DNA from: Flavobacterium phragmitis
GTDB taxonomy: Bacteria; Bacteroidota; Bacteroidia; Flavobacteriales; Flavobacteriaceae
Length of the DNA: 64,000 bases
Assembly: GCF_900112575.1 (NCBI RefSeq)
Contig: NZ_FOMH01000010.1
Coordinates: 152,164 to 216,163 of the forward strand
Direction: 5' to 3'
The notes beneath the pieces are model-generated. The model worked only from the letters and a program-made list of their open reading frames with translations, ran no database searches and was not told where the DNA came from. How positions within the stretch are numbered: position 1 is the stretch's first letter; each line of letters begins with the position of its first letter. Positions 1-7,727 of the stretch are shown here, one piece after another. Position numbers and translations under genes: made by a program.

Positions 1-48
1 CTTTGGCGTGATCATTTCGCTGAAGCAATACTTTGGCTGGGCTATTAA
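1..48 (+). CDS. C-terminal end of an unidentified upstream gene (partial)
   Basis: Frame 1 reads 15 codons (LWRDHFAEAILWLGY) to a TAA at 46-48, just before the dipeptide epimerase ATG at 72. The residues look protein-like, and the 23-nt spacing suggests one operon with the epimerase. The fragment is too short to assign to a family. Confidence 0.5.
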   Translation, partial: LWRDHFAEAILWLGY

Positions 49-71
49 TTGAAAAAAAACATCGCATACCA

Positions 72-1082
72 ATGAAACTAATTTTAAGAGAATACAATCT
101 CAAGCTAAAACACACTTTTACTATTTCAAGAGAGTCTATTGATTTTCAGCCTTCGCTAATTGTAGAATTGCAAAGCGATGGTTTTTCTGGTTTTGGAGAA
201 GCCACTTCAAATCCGTATTACAATATCACGGTTCCAATGATGATGCAGGATTTGGAAAAAATAAGAAACATTATTGAAAATACTGAGAATGAAACTCCAG
301 AAGTATTTTGGGCAAAAATTCATCCGTATTTACAAGACGATATGTTTGCTTTGTGCGCTTTGGATTTGGCTTATAATGATTTGTATGCTCGCAAAAAAGG
401 CAAAAAACTTTATGAATTGTGGAATTACACCACCGAAAGAAATCCGATGACGGATTATACAATCGGAATTGCTTCTATTGATAAAATGGTTTCCAAAATG
501 CAGGAACTTCCGTGGCCTATTTACAAAATTAAGTTAGGAACCAAAGAGGATATCGAAATTGTAAAAGCACTTCGTAAACACACCAATGCCATTTTCAGAA
601 TTGATGCCAACTGCGGATGGACGGTTGAAGAAACAATCAACAATGCTGTAGAATTAAAAAAATTGGGCGTAGAATTTCTAGAACAGCCAATGAAAGCGGA
701 TAATTGGGAAGGACATAAAGAAGTTTTCAAACATTCTGTTCTTCCTGTAATTGCTGATGAAAGCTGTATTATTGAAGAAGATGTAGCAAAATGCCACAAT
801 CATTTTCATGGTGTGAATGTGAAATTGGTAAAATGTGGTGGCCTAACTCCTGGAAAACGCATGATTGAAGAAGCCAAAAAATTAGGTTTAAGAACAATGG
901 TGGGTTGTATGACGGAATCTACTGTCGGAATTTCTGCTATTGCGCATTTATTGCCACAATTGGATTATGTAGATATGGACGGCGCGCTTCTTTTAGCAGA
1001 AGATATTGCAACGGGAGTAACCATAAAAGATGGCGTTGTGAGTTATTCAGATCTTAACGGAACTGGCGTTACACTTTTATAA
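72..1082 (+). CDS. dipeptide epimerase (enolase superfamily, L-Ala-D/L-Glu epimerase-like)
   Basis: 336-residue enolase-superfamily enzyme of the muconate-lactonizing subgroup. It should epimerise the second residue of a dipeptide, classically L-Ala-D-Glu from murein turnover. Visible catalytic elements: K152-I-K154 (acid/base lysines), metal ligands D178, E204 and D229, a second lysine region NVKLVK at about 250-254, and the C-terminal DMD motif at 301-303 that in dipeptide epimerases binds the substrate amino group. A TTG at 33 would extend the frame by 13 codons, but that overlaps the preceding gene's end (stop at 46-48), and the ATG at 72 gives the usual family N-terminus. The next gene starts 2 nt after this stop, so the two are co-transcribed. 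Cytoplasmic. Exact dipeptide specificity cannot be read from sequence. Confidence 0.88.
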   Translation: MKLILREYNLKLKHTFTISRESIDFQPSLIVELQSDGFSGFGEATSNPYYNITVPMMMQDLEKIRNIIENTENETPEVFWAKIHPYLQDDMFALCALDLAYNDLYARKKGKKLYELWNYTTERNPMTDYTIGIASIDKMVSKMQELPWPIYKIKLGTKEDIEIVKALRKHTNAIFRIDANCGWTVEETINNAVELKKLGVEFLEQPMKADNWEGHKEVFKHSVLPVIADESCIIEEDVAKCHNHFHGVNVKLVKCGGLTPGKRMIEEAKKLGLRTMVGCMTESTVGISAIAHLLPQLDYVDMDGALLLAEDIATGVTIKDGVVSYSDLNGTGVTLL

Positions 1083-1084
1083 AA

Positions 1085-2119
1085 ATGATAGTCGATAAAT
1101 TTCCAGATCGAGTTATAGAAATTAACCAAGAGCAGTATTTGTATTTTGGCGGAACTGCGTATTTGGGACTTCCAACAAACAAAGAGTTTCAAGAATTAGT
1201 AATTCAAAACATTTTGAATTGGGGAACCACATACGGAAGCTCCAGAACCGCAAATATTCAGTTATCGGCTTATGATGCAGGCGAAGTCTTTTTGGCTTCT
1301 CATATTGGTTCAGAAAAGACTGTTACGGTTTCTTCAGGAATGCTGGCTGGAAAACTGGTCATTGATTTAATGAAAAAGCAGACTGATTGTTTTTTTCATT
1401 TGAATGATACACATAATGCTATCCAAACTGAAAATAGTGTCCCAATATTCTTAAACGGAAATTTAAATGACCGTTTATTAGATTCAAAACCTGAGAAAAT
1501 AACGATTCTAACTGACGGTGTTCGTTCTTTTGAAACAAAACCTGCCGATTTATCATTTTTAGAAAAAATTTCAAAAAGCAAAGAAATCACTTTAGTAATT
1601 GATGAATCGCATTCGCTAGGAATTACAGGAAAAAATGGCAGTGGAATTTATTCTTCAATTGAATTTCCCGTTAAAAGAAAAATTATGGTTTCTTCATTAG
1701 GAAAAGCTTTTGGATTAACTGGTGGCGTAATTGCTTCGGATTCTGAATTTATTGGTAAAATCAAAGAATTGGAAACTTTTACAAGCGCAGCAGGAATGAA
1801 CCCTGCTTTTGTACAAACACTTTCTGATGCCAAAGAAATTTATAAAATACAGCATCAAAAACTGAAAGACAATTTAAGCTATATTGATTCGATTTTAATC
1901 AAAAACAACAATATCTTATTTGATAAAAACTATCCTTTAATTTATCTTTTATCGAATGAATTAGTTGAAAAACTAAAGGCGGAAAAAATCATCATTGCCA
2001 GTTTCAGATACACCAAAGAAGCTGAACCTTTAAATCGAATTGTAATTACAGCAAATCATCTTAAAGAAGATTTAGACAAACTTGTAAACGTTTTTAATCA
2101 TTTTAATTCTCGTTTTTAA
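1085..2119 (+). CDS. PLP-dependent aminotransferase class I/II, alpha-oxoamine synthase-like (KBL/BioF fold)
   Basis: 344-residue fold-type I PLP enzyme resembling 8-amino-7-oxononanoate synthase and 2-amino-3-ketobutyrate CoA ligase. The GTTYGSSRTA segment near residue 48 matches the substrate-binding loop, LVIDESHSLG holds the PLP-ring aspartate, and SSLGKAFG places the Schiff-base lysine at K207. It is shorter than typical BioF or Kbl (about 380-400 aa), mainly at the N-terminus, and no other biotin or threonine-degradation genes lie nearby. It directly follows the dipeptide epimerase (2-nt gap), so a shared role in amino-acid or dipeptide catabolism is plausible but inferred. Function beyond the family is unknown. 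Confidence 0.75.
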   Translation: MIVDKFPDRVIEINQEQYLYFGGTAYLGLPTNKEFQELVIQNILNWGTTYGSSRTANIQLSAYDAGEVFLASHIGSEKTVTVSSGMLAGKLVIDLMKKQTDCFFHLNDTHNAIQTENSVPIFLNGNLNDRLLDSKPEKITILTDGVRSFETKPADLSFLEKISKSKEITLVIDESHSLGITGKNGSGIYSSIEFPVKRKIMVSSLGKAFGLTGGVIASDSEFIGKIKELETFTSAAGMNPAFVQTLSDAKEIYKIQHQKLKDNLSYIDSILIKNNNILFDKNYPLIYLLSNELVEKLKAEKIIIASFRYTKEAEPLNRIVITANHLKEDLDKLVNVFNHFNSRF

Positions 2120-2133
2120 TCATTTTAAAAAAC

Positions 2134-2141
2134 TACCTTTG
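2134..2141 (+). promoter_or_regulatory. putative -7 promoter element TACCTTTG for the DUF1456 gene
   Basis: TACCTTTG fits the Bacteroidetes -7 consensus TANNTTTG and lies 75 nt before the ATG at 2217, just after the preceding stop. A T-run about 19 nt upstream is only a weak -33 match. It implies independent transcription of the DUF1456 gene. Confidence 0.45.
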
Positions 2142-2216
2142 CAAAAAGTAAATAATGAGTTTTAGGATCAAGTAAAAATTTGAAAAACTTGAAACTTTAA
2201 ACATGAAACAATAATT

Positions 2217-2684
2217 ATGACAAATAACGATATACTTAAAAAACTTCGCGTGGCTTTGATGCTCCGTGATGACCAAATAGTTGAAATTTTAGAATTAGTA
2301 GATTTTAGAATTTCGAAATCAGAATTAGGCGCTTTTTTTAGAGCAGAAGATCATCCGAATTATATGGAATGTGGGGATCAGGTTTTACGCAATTTCCTAA
2401 ACGGATTGGTGATTCATTTAAGAGGAACGAAAGAAAATCCTAAAAACCCTAATGATGTTTTAGCAAAGCATAAAGCTGAAATTCCAAAAAGAGAAACCTC
2501 TAAAGAAAGACCAGAATTCAAAGCTGCACCAAAAGATTCTGAAAAATACAGAGGCGATCAAAGTCCGTCAAAATCAGGTTCATCAGCTGGAAAGCCTAAA
2601 AAGAAATCATTCCCAAAAGGAAATGGAAAACCGGTTGTCGTAGAAAAAGTGGTTTTCAAAAACGGCAATAAGAAAAAATCATAA
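2217..2684 (+). CDS. DUF1456 family protein (YehS-like)
   Basis: 155-residue protein. The first 70 residues form the DUF1456 unit: NDILKKLRVALMLRDDQIVEIL followed by ISKSELGAFFRAEDHPNY and a basic helix with a conserved GLVIHLRG end. In E. coli the homologue YehS has two such repeats; here one copy is followed by a low-complexity, Lys/Pro/Ser-rich tail (about residues 85-155) that is strongly basic and probably disordered. This suggests nucleic-acid contact (inference). No signal peptide or membrane segment. The molecular function of the family is unknown. Confidence 0.8.
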   Translation: MTNNDILKKLRVALMLRDDQIVEILELVDFRISKSELGAFFRAEDHPNYMECGDQVLRNFLNGLVIHLRGTKENPKNPNDVLAKHKAEIPKRETSKERPEFKAAPKDSEKYRGDQSPSKSGSSAGKPKKKSFPKGNGKPVVVEKVVFKNGNKKKS

Positions 2685-2822
2685 TTGAGGATTTAACCGC
2701 AAAGAACGCAAGTTTTTTTACTTAAAAGACTAAATACAAACGCAAAGTTCGCAAAGCTATATAGAATAAAGCTTTGCGAACTTTGCCTTTTAAAAAGATT
2801 CTAATTACGGTCTAATTTTCAA

Positions 2823-2911
2823 ATATAGCCCGCGGTTTCAACCGCGGGGATGCCCAGAGACGCATTACGTGACATACATTGCGTCCCCGTGGTTGAAACC
2901 ACGGGCTATAT
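2823..2911. repeat. composite palindromic repeat (REP/BIME-like), copy 1
   Basis: Two inverted palindromes, CCCGCGGTTTCAACCGCGGG and its near-complement CCCGTGGTTGAAACCACGGG, face each other across about 35 bp and are capped by ATATAGCC and GGCTATAT. The same architecture recurs at 14048-14132. It lies in the 319-bp gap between the DUF1456 gene and the convergent response regulator. The rest of that gap holds AT-rich repeats of the AACCGCAAAG/CTTTGCG type and no gene. Confidence 0.8.
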
Positions 2912-3003
2912 CGAAAAAAAATCAAAAAATTTATTGTTTTAGCTTTGCGAACTTTGCATTTACAACGATCAAAAATCCTGGCGCCCTTTGCGGTAAAAAA
3001 AAT

Positions 3004-3711
3004 CTATATCTTATTCTCCTCTATTTTATCAAAAAAAGCATCTTTAAAAGTAGCTCCAATTGGCAGTTCTTTTCTATTGATAAATACCGAAAAATTATCT
3101 GTCGATTCAACGTGCTTTAAAGAAACAACATACGATTTATGAATCTGTATAAACTCATTTTCCGGTAACGATTCAATTACATTTTTTAAAGAAGAATGTG
3201 TTACAATCTGTTGTTTTTCTGTGTGAATGCAAACATAATTCTGGAGACTTTCTACATACAAAATATCGCTTAAAAACACTTTCTGAAATTTATTCTTCCC
3301 ATCTGTTTTAACAAAAAGAAAATCTGGCAGATTGCTCTGATTTGAAATTTCTATTTTAGGATCTGAATTCAATTTTGAAACCGCTTGATAAAAACGTTCA
3401 AACGAAATCGGCTTCAATAAATAATCGACTGCATTCAATTCAAAACCTTCCAAAGCAAAGTCTGGATAAGCGGTTGTAAAAATGACTTTTATATTTTTCG
3501 AAATAATTCTAGAAAGCTGCAAACCTGTCAATTGAGGCATTTGAATATCGAGAAAAATCACATCAACAGATTGTGTGTTTAAAAATTCTAATGCTTTTAA
3601 TGAATCATTAAAAACTCCAGCCTTTTCAAGAAAATTTACTTTTCCGATATAGTTTTCCAATATTCTGGTTGCAGGCGGTTCATCATCTACAATAATACAT
3701 TTAAAAGCCAT
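3004..3711 (-). CDS. LytTR-family response regulator
   Basis: 235-residue DNA-binding response regulator. The N-terminal receiver domain (about 1-118) has the acidic pocket VDDE (D9, D10), the phospho-acceptor D55 in VIFLDIQMP, a conserved T in FTTAYP and K in LLKPI. The C-terminal LytTR domain (about 130-230) carries FVKTDGKNKFQKV, ILYVESLQNYV and QIHKSYVVSLKHV. It starts 3 nt after the stop of the LytS-like kinase on the same strand, so the two form a two-component system. LytTR regulators bind paired direct repeats in target promoters; none could be assigned here. Confidence 0.93.
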   Translation of the reverse strand: MAFKCIIVDDEPPATRILENYIGKVNFLEKAGVFNDSLKALEFLNTQSVDVIFLDIQMPQLTGLQLSRIISKNIKVIFTTAYPDFALEGFELNAVDYLLKPISFERFYQAVSKLNSDPKIEISNQSNLPDFLFVKTDGKNKFQKVFLSDILYVESLQNYVCIHTEKQQIVTHSSLKNVIESLPENEFIQIHKSYVVSLKHVESTDNFSVFINRKELPIGATFKDAFFDKIEENKI

Positions 3712-3714
3712 AAA

Positions 3715-4755
3715 TTATTTCTTTAGCGGTATTTTTAAGTAAGTTTTAAAGGTATCATTTTCTTCTGTTTTTTCAAGAATAAATTGATCTTTGTACATAT
3801 AATCAAGTCTTTTAGTAAGGTTTTCAAAACCAATTCCAGTAGAGGAATAATTTTCTCCGCTTGCATTATAATTGAAAGTTGAAATCTCTAAAAAACCGTT
3901 TGATATTTTGATAGAAATAAGAGCTTTTTCCTTTTCCTCATTCAGTTTCCCGTGTTTAAAAACATTCTCCACAAAATGTACCAAAGCCGAAGAAATGAGT
4001 TTTTCGTTTGAATAATTACCTTCAATTATAAAATCTAAAAACAGCTGATCTTCAAAACGTTTTTTCTGCAAATGAATATAGTTTTGAATAAATTGAATTT
4101 CTTTTGAAAGTATGGCTTCATCTTTATCCGTTTCGGTGATAACGTATCGAAGCAAATCAGAAAGAACCAAAATATCATCAGCCATTTCATCTTCTTTTAA
4201 AACCAACTGACTATAAAAAGAATTCAGCGTATTAAACAAAAAATGTGGGCTAACCTGCGCTTTCAGCATTTGAAATTCGGCTTTTTTATTCTCCAAAAGT
4301 AATTCCTGGTTTTGATGTTGTGCGGTTTGAAACTGCCAAAACAAAAAAGTTAATGCGCTTAAAATTACAGCTGGCAATCCGAAGAAAAAATTGTCTTTTA
4401 TGTAATAGGTAATTTCCCTTGCTTCTTCATAATAGTTGTGCATTCCTGTGATACTATACAAAACAACTTCTTCCAAAAAATAACGAACAGCAGAAAAAAG
4501 CAATAACGAAACTGGAATTGTGAGAATATAAAAGAGTAATTTTTTTTTGTTTAAAAACCAACTACAAAAAAGATAAAAATTAAGAATGTAGATAATAAAG
4601 ACACTCAATAAATAAGCTGGAGTAATTCCTAAATAAATAGATTGCAATACGAATTTTACTTCTCTATTATTTAGTCCAATATCCCAGAAAATATAAGTAA
4701 GAAGCAACAAAAAGAAGAGAACAATATGATAGTAAAAAGGAATCTTTGATTTCAT
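3715..4755 (-). CDS. LytS/YehU-type sensor histidine kinase
   Basis: 346-residue membrane kinase (His_kinase PF06580 plus HATPase_c). About four hydrophobic segments occupy residues 8-25, 38-62, 73-92 and 123-140, followed by a short coiled segment. The family motif SPHFLFNTLNS puts the phospho-accepting histidine at H171. The ATP-binding domain shows the N-box (LVHFVENVFKHG) and a glycine-rich STGIGFENLTKRL segment. No extracytoplasmic sensor domain is present, so the signal is probably sensed within or near the membrane. It is the first gene of the pair with the LytTR regulator immediately downstream. Confidence 0.92.
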   Translation of the reverse strand: MKSKIPFYYHIVLFFLLLLTYIFWDIGLNNREVKFVLQSIYLGITPAYLLSVFIIYILNFYLFCSWFLNKKKLLFYILTIPVSLLLFSAVRYFLEEVVLYSITGMHNYYEEAREITYYIKDNFFFGLPAVILSALTFLFWQFQTAQHQNQELLLENKKAEFQMLKAQVSPHFLFNTLNSFYSQLVLKEDEMADDILVLSDLLRYVITETDKDEAILSKEIQFIQNYIHLQKKRFEDQLFLDFIIEGNYSNEKLISSALVHFVENVFKHGKLNEEKEKALISIKISNGFLEISTFNYNASGENYSSTGIGFENLTKRLDYMYKDQFILEKTEENDTFKTYLKIPLKK

Positions 4756-4767
4756 AGTTTTTGATAA

Positions 4768-4920
4768 TTAACTCAAAAATACGATTATGACTTTAAAAGA
4801 AAATGGTATTTATATGAAACCTCTCTTTTTGATGATAAACAGCTAAAAACTTTACACGAACATTTTGAAAGTGAAATCTGGATAGTTGGTCAAATGGAAT
4901 CTGCGTTTCATCAAAAATGA
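4768..4920 (+). pseudogene. start-less coding remnant (51 codons), unidentified
   Basis: An open frame with no ATG runs from just after a TAA to TGA at 4918-4920. Its translation contains a protein-like stretch (FKRKWYLYETSLFDDK, then LKTLHEHFESEIWIVGQM). It sits between the kinase start and the DUF5694 gene. It looks like the C-terminal end of a lost gene, but the family was not recognised and chance cannot be excluded. Confidence 0.3.
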
Positions 4921-4943
4921 AAACAAAGCTCTAAATCTGCTGA

Positions 4944-4951
4944 TACATTTG
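4944..4951 (+). promoter_or_regulatory. -7 promoter element TACATTTG of the DUF5694 gene
   Basis: TACATTTG matches TANNTTTG exactly. Transcription would begin about 7 nt downstream, after the in-frame ATG at 4954. The ATG at 4975 is therefore the better start. No clear -33 TTTG is visible. Confidence 0.45.
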
Positions 4952-4974
4952 CCATGAATTTAAAAACAAACCTC

Positions 4975-5772
4975 ATGCAAAAAATCATTTTATTACTCGC
5001 TATTATCACATTAAATTTAACTTCTGCTCAGACAAAGAAAAAACAGATATTATTGGTTGGAACTTTTCATTACGCCAATCCTGGTCTTGATGTTGCTAAA
5101 CTGAATAATTTCAATATCATATCTGAAAAGAGCCAAAAGGAACTCGAAATAATGAGTGACAAAATCAAAAAATTTGGCCCGGATAAAATATTTGTTGAAT
5201 GGGAGTTTAGCAAACAAGCCGATTTAGATAAGTTGTACAACAAAAATACAGACAGTCTTTTTAAAACCAACAAAAACGAAATAACACAACTGGCAATTCG
5301 CACGGCTAAAAAACTGAATCATAAAAAATTATACGGAATGAATCTTTATACTCCTTTTCGATATGATAGCTTAATGATAGCTATGGAAAAAGCAAATCAA
5401 AAAGACTTAATAGAGAAAAATAAAGTGACAACAGGAAATTTCGAAAAAAATCATAATGAAAAAATAGCAAAAAGCTCATTACAAGAAATGATGCTATATT
5501 ACAATACAAAACAAGCCGAAAATGAAAATCTTCAATGGTATTTAGAAATAGCAAACAGAGCTGGAAATCCAGATGATTTTTCAGGACCTTCTTTAGTTGC
5601 AAATTGGTACAAAAGAAACTTATACATGTATTCTTTAATTCAGAAATTAACCGAAAGCACAGATAACAAAATAATGGTTTTAGTTGGAGCTGGTCATGCT
5701 GCGATTATTAGAGGCTTTATCGAACATGATCCTACATTTGAAATTGTGGATTTGGCAACTGTTTTGAAATAA
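4975..5772 (+). CDS. DUF5694 domain-containing secreted protein
   Basis: 265 residues from the preferred ATG (an ATG at 4954 adds 7 residues but overlaps the promoter). It begins with a signal peptide (MQKIILLLAIITLNLTSAQ). The mature part opens with ILLVGTFHYANPGLD and closes with MVLVGAGHAAIIRGF, the histidine motifs of the DUF5694 family. These resemble the TraB/ChaN-like fold, in which such histidines may bind metal. An internal KIFVEWE acidic motif fits that picture. Probably periplasmic or lipid-face located. It is monocistronic: a hairpin-forming repeat follows. The reaction is unknown. Confidence 0.8.
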   Translation: MQKIILLLAIITLNLTSAQTKKKQILLVGTFHYANPGLDVAKLNNFNIISEKSQKELEIMSDKIKKFGPDKIFVEWEFSKQADLDKLYNKNTDSLFKTNKNEITQLAIRTAKKLNHKKLYGMNLYTPFRYDSLMIAMEKANQKDLIEKNKVTTGNFEKNHNEKIAKSSLQEMMLYYNTKQAENENLQWYLEIANRAGNPDDFSGPSLVANWYKRNLYMYSLIQKLTESTDNKIMVLVGAGHAAIIRGFIEHDPTFEIVDLATVLK

Positions 5773-5819
5773 TATTTTTTAACCGCAAAACACGCAAAGG
5801 ATTACGCAAAGTTTTTTTT

Positions 5820-5883
5820 AGCCACAGATTATTAGATTAAAATGATTTTAAAAAAATCTGTGTTAATCTAATAATCTGTGGCT
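5820..5883. repeat. perfect 21-bp inverted repeat (AGCCACAGATT family)
   Basis: Arms at 5820-5840 and 5863-5883 are exact reverse complements, beginning AGCCACAGATTATTAGATT. Further imperfect inverted repeats (CGCAGATTTTGCAAATTGAGC with GCTCTATCTGCGAGAG) follow at about 5919-5986. This fills the 345-bp gap between the convergent DUF5694 and sucC genes. No gene is seen there. Confidence 0.8.
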
Positions 5884-6065
5884 ATATTTTTTATAAACTG
5901 CTGAGATTTTTGTTTCCCGCAGATTTTGCAAATTGAGCAGATTTATCTTTTTCTTTATCACTAAAAATCTGCTCTATCTGCGAGAGAAAATTTTAAGCAT
6001 ATTTTTTTTTATTGGAGAGAATCACTGCAGTTCGCCTTTACGATACGCAAACTTTACAAAAACAA

Positions 6066-6092
6066 AAAACCATTCCTTTCGGAATGGTTTTT
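6066..6092 (-). terminator. rho-independent terminator of sucC
   Basis: AAAACCATTCC, a TTTC loop and GGAATGGTTTT form a perfect 11-bp stem flanked by A and T runs, 26 nt beyond the sucC stop. Confidence 0.8.
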
Positions 6093-6117
6093 CTATATAA
6101 ATTGATTTCTTATTTAA

Positions 6118-7311
6118 TTAAGAAAGAGCAGCTTTAACTTGGTCAGCAGCTTCTTGGAATTGAACTGCAGATAAGATTGGCATACCAGAGTTGTCAATTA
6201 ATTCTTTTGCAATTTCAGCATTTGTTCCTTGCAAACGAACGATAATTGGCACTTTAATAGCGTCACCCATATTTTTGTAAGCATCAACAACACCTTGAGC
6301 AACACGGTCACAACGAACAATTCCTCCGAAGATGTTAATCAAAATAGCTTTTACGTTTGGATCTTTCAAGATAATTCTGAAAGCTGTTTCAACACGTTTT
6401 GCATCTGCAGTTCCTCCTACGTCAAGGAAGTTAGCAGGCTCAAAACCAGCGTATTTGATTAAATCCATAGTTGCCATTGCAAGACCAGCTCCGTTTACCA
6501 TACATCCTACAGTACCGTCAAGGTCAACATAGTTAAGACCAACTTCTTTAGCTTCAACTTCGATTGGATTCTCCTCACGGATATCTCTCATTTCAGCATA
6601 TTTAGGTTGTCTGTATAAAGCGTTATCGTCAATGTTAACTTTAGCGTCAACAGCTAAGATTTTGTTATCAGAAGTTTTTAAAACTGGGTTGATTTCAAAC
6701 ATAGAAGCATCAGAACCAATGTAAGCATTGTAAAGTGCATCGATGAATTTAACCATTTCTTTGAAAGCGTTTCCAGAAAGACCTAAATTGAAAGCAATTC
6801 TTCTTGCTTGGAAACCTTGCAATCCTACAGAAGGATCGATTTCTTCAGTAAAGATTAAGTGTGGAGTATGTTCAGCAACTTCTTCGATATCCATACCACC
6901 TTCAGTAGAATACATAATCATGTTGCGTCCTGTACCTCTATTCAATAAAACAGAAACATAAAATTCAGAAGTTTCGCTTTCTCCAGGATAGTAAACATCT
7001 TCAGCTACTAATACTTTGTTTACTTTTTTACCTTCTGGCGGAGTTTGAGGCGTAATCAATTGCATTCCGATGATTTGTTCTGCTAACTCTTCAACTTGTT
7101 GTAAGTTTTTTGCCAGCTTCACTCCACCACCTTTTCCACGACCACCTGCGTGAATTTGTGCTTTTATTACATGCCATCCTGTACCAGTTTCGGCAGTTAA
7201 TTGTTTTGCAGCAGCTACAGCTTCAACCGCATTGTTAGCCACAATTCCGCGTTGTACGCGTACTCCGTAACTCGCTAAAATTTCTTTTCCTTGATATTCG
7301 TGTATGTTCAT
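6118..7311 (-). CDS. sucC: ADP-forming succinyl-CoA ligase, beta subunit
   Basis: 397 residues from the ATG at 7311. The N-terminus MNIHEYQGKEILASYGV is the invariant family start. The frame stays open to 7401, but the promoter at 7360-7367 excludes that extension. SucC couples succinyl-CoA cleavage to ADP phosphorylation in the TCA cycle, with SucD as partner (not in the window). Visible: ATP-grasp domain with AGGRGKGGGVKLA, MFEINPVLKT and the Mg-binding VDAKVNIDDNALYR; C-terminal CoA-ligase domain with NFLDVGGTA and NIFGGIVRCD. It is monocistronic with its own terminator. As in many Bacteroidetes, sucD is not adjacent. Confidence 0.97.
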   Translation of the reverse strand: MNIHEYQGKEILASYGVRVQRGIVANNAVEAVAAAKQLTAETGTGWHVIKAQIHAGGRGKGGGVKLAKNLQQVEELAEQIIGMQLITPQTPPEGKKVNKVLVAEDVYYPGESETSEFYVSVLLNRGTGRNMIMYSTEGGMDIEEVAEHTPHLIFTEEIDPSVGLQGFQARRIAFNLGLSGNAFKEMVKFIDALYNAYIGSDASMFEINPVLKTSDNKILAVDAKVNIDDNALYRQPKYAEMRDIREENPIEVEAKEVGLNYVDLDGTVGCMVNGAGLAMATMDLIKYAGFEPANFLDVGGTADAKRVETAFRIILKDPNVKAILINIFGGIVRCDRVAQGVVDAYKNMGDAIKVPIIVRLQGTNAEIAKELIDNSGMPILSAVQFQEAADQVKAALS

Positions 7312-7359
7312 AATATAGAATTTGTCTGGTTCTGAATTTATTTCAGAATAAAAGTGCGA

Positions 7360-7367
7360 CAAAAGTA
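7360..7367 (-). promoter_or_regulatory. sucC promoter, -7 element TACTTTTG
   Basis: On the minus strand TACTTTTG matches TANNTTTG, with a TTTC 19 nt upstream as a near match to the -33 TTTG. Predicted transcription start is near 7353, giving a leader of about 40 nt before the ATG at 7311. The remaining gap up to gltB is AT-rich and shows no gene. Confidence 0.55.
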
Positions 7368-7702
7368 ACAAATAACAACTTAATAGGAAAATCTTTTTCA
7401 ATTAAATAAATGTTATATATAGGTATTAAGCGTTGAGAATTTATCAATGCAAACAAATTGTTAACCGAACAATTTGTTAATGTTAACACAAACCACGCAA
7501 AACGTTTGATATTTAACAAAAAATTCACTGAATTTATTGGCCTGCCGACGATTTTTCCTAATATATTTTAAGAGTAATTATATTTTTAGCAATTCGGGAT
7601 GCTTTCTATAATATTATTAATAATTAAGAACCCATTTTCTAATATTACAACAAAAATGAAAGCAAAAGCATAATTTCACTACATTATGTTTAACGAAATC
7701 TT

Positions 7703-7710
7703 TATTTTTG
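7703..7710 (+). promoter_or_regulatory. gltB promoter, -7 element TATTTTTG
   Basis: TATTTTTG fits TANNTTTG and lies 18 nt before the ATG at 7728. It overlaps the 14-codon 5' extension of the reading frame (7686-7727), which argues against that extension being translated. Confidence 0.45.
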
Positions 7711-7727
7711 TAGAAAAAATATCAAGA

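Noticed and set aside
33..71. TTG start extending the dipeptide epimerase by 13 residues
   Set aside because: It overlaps the C-terminal codons and stop of the preceding frame, and the ATG at 72 gives the expected N-terminus.
2869..3142. Two short + strand frames over the REP palindrome
   Set aside because: They are composed of repeat DNA and antisense of the response regulator end.
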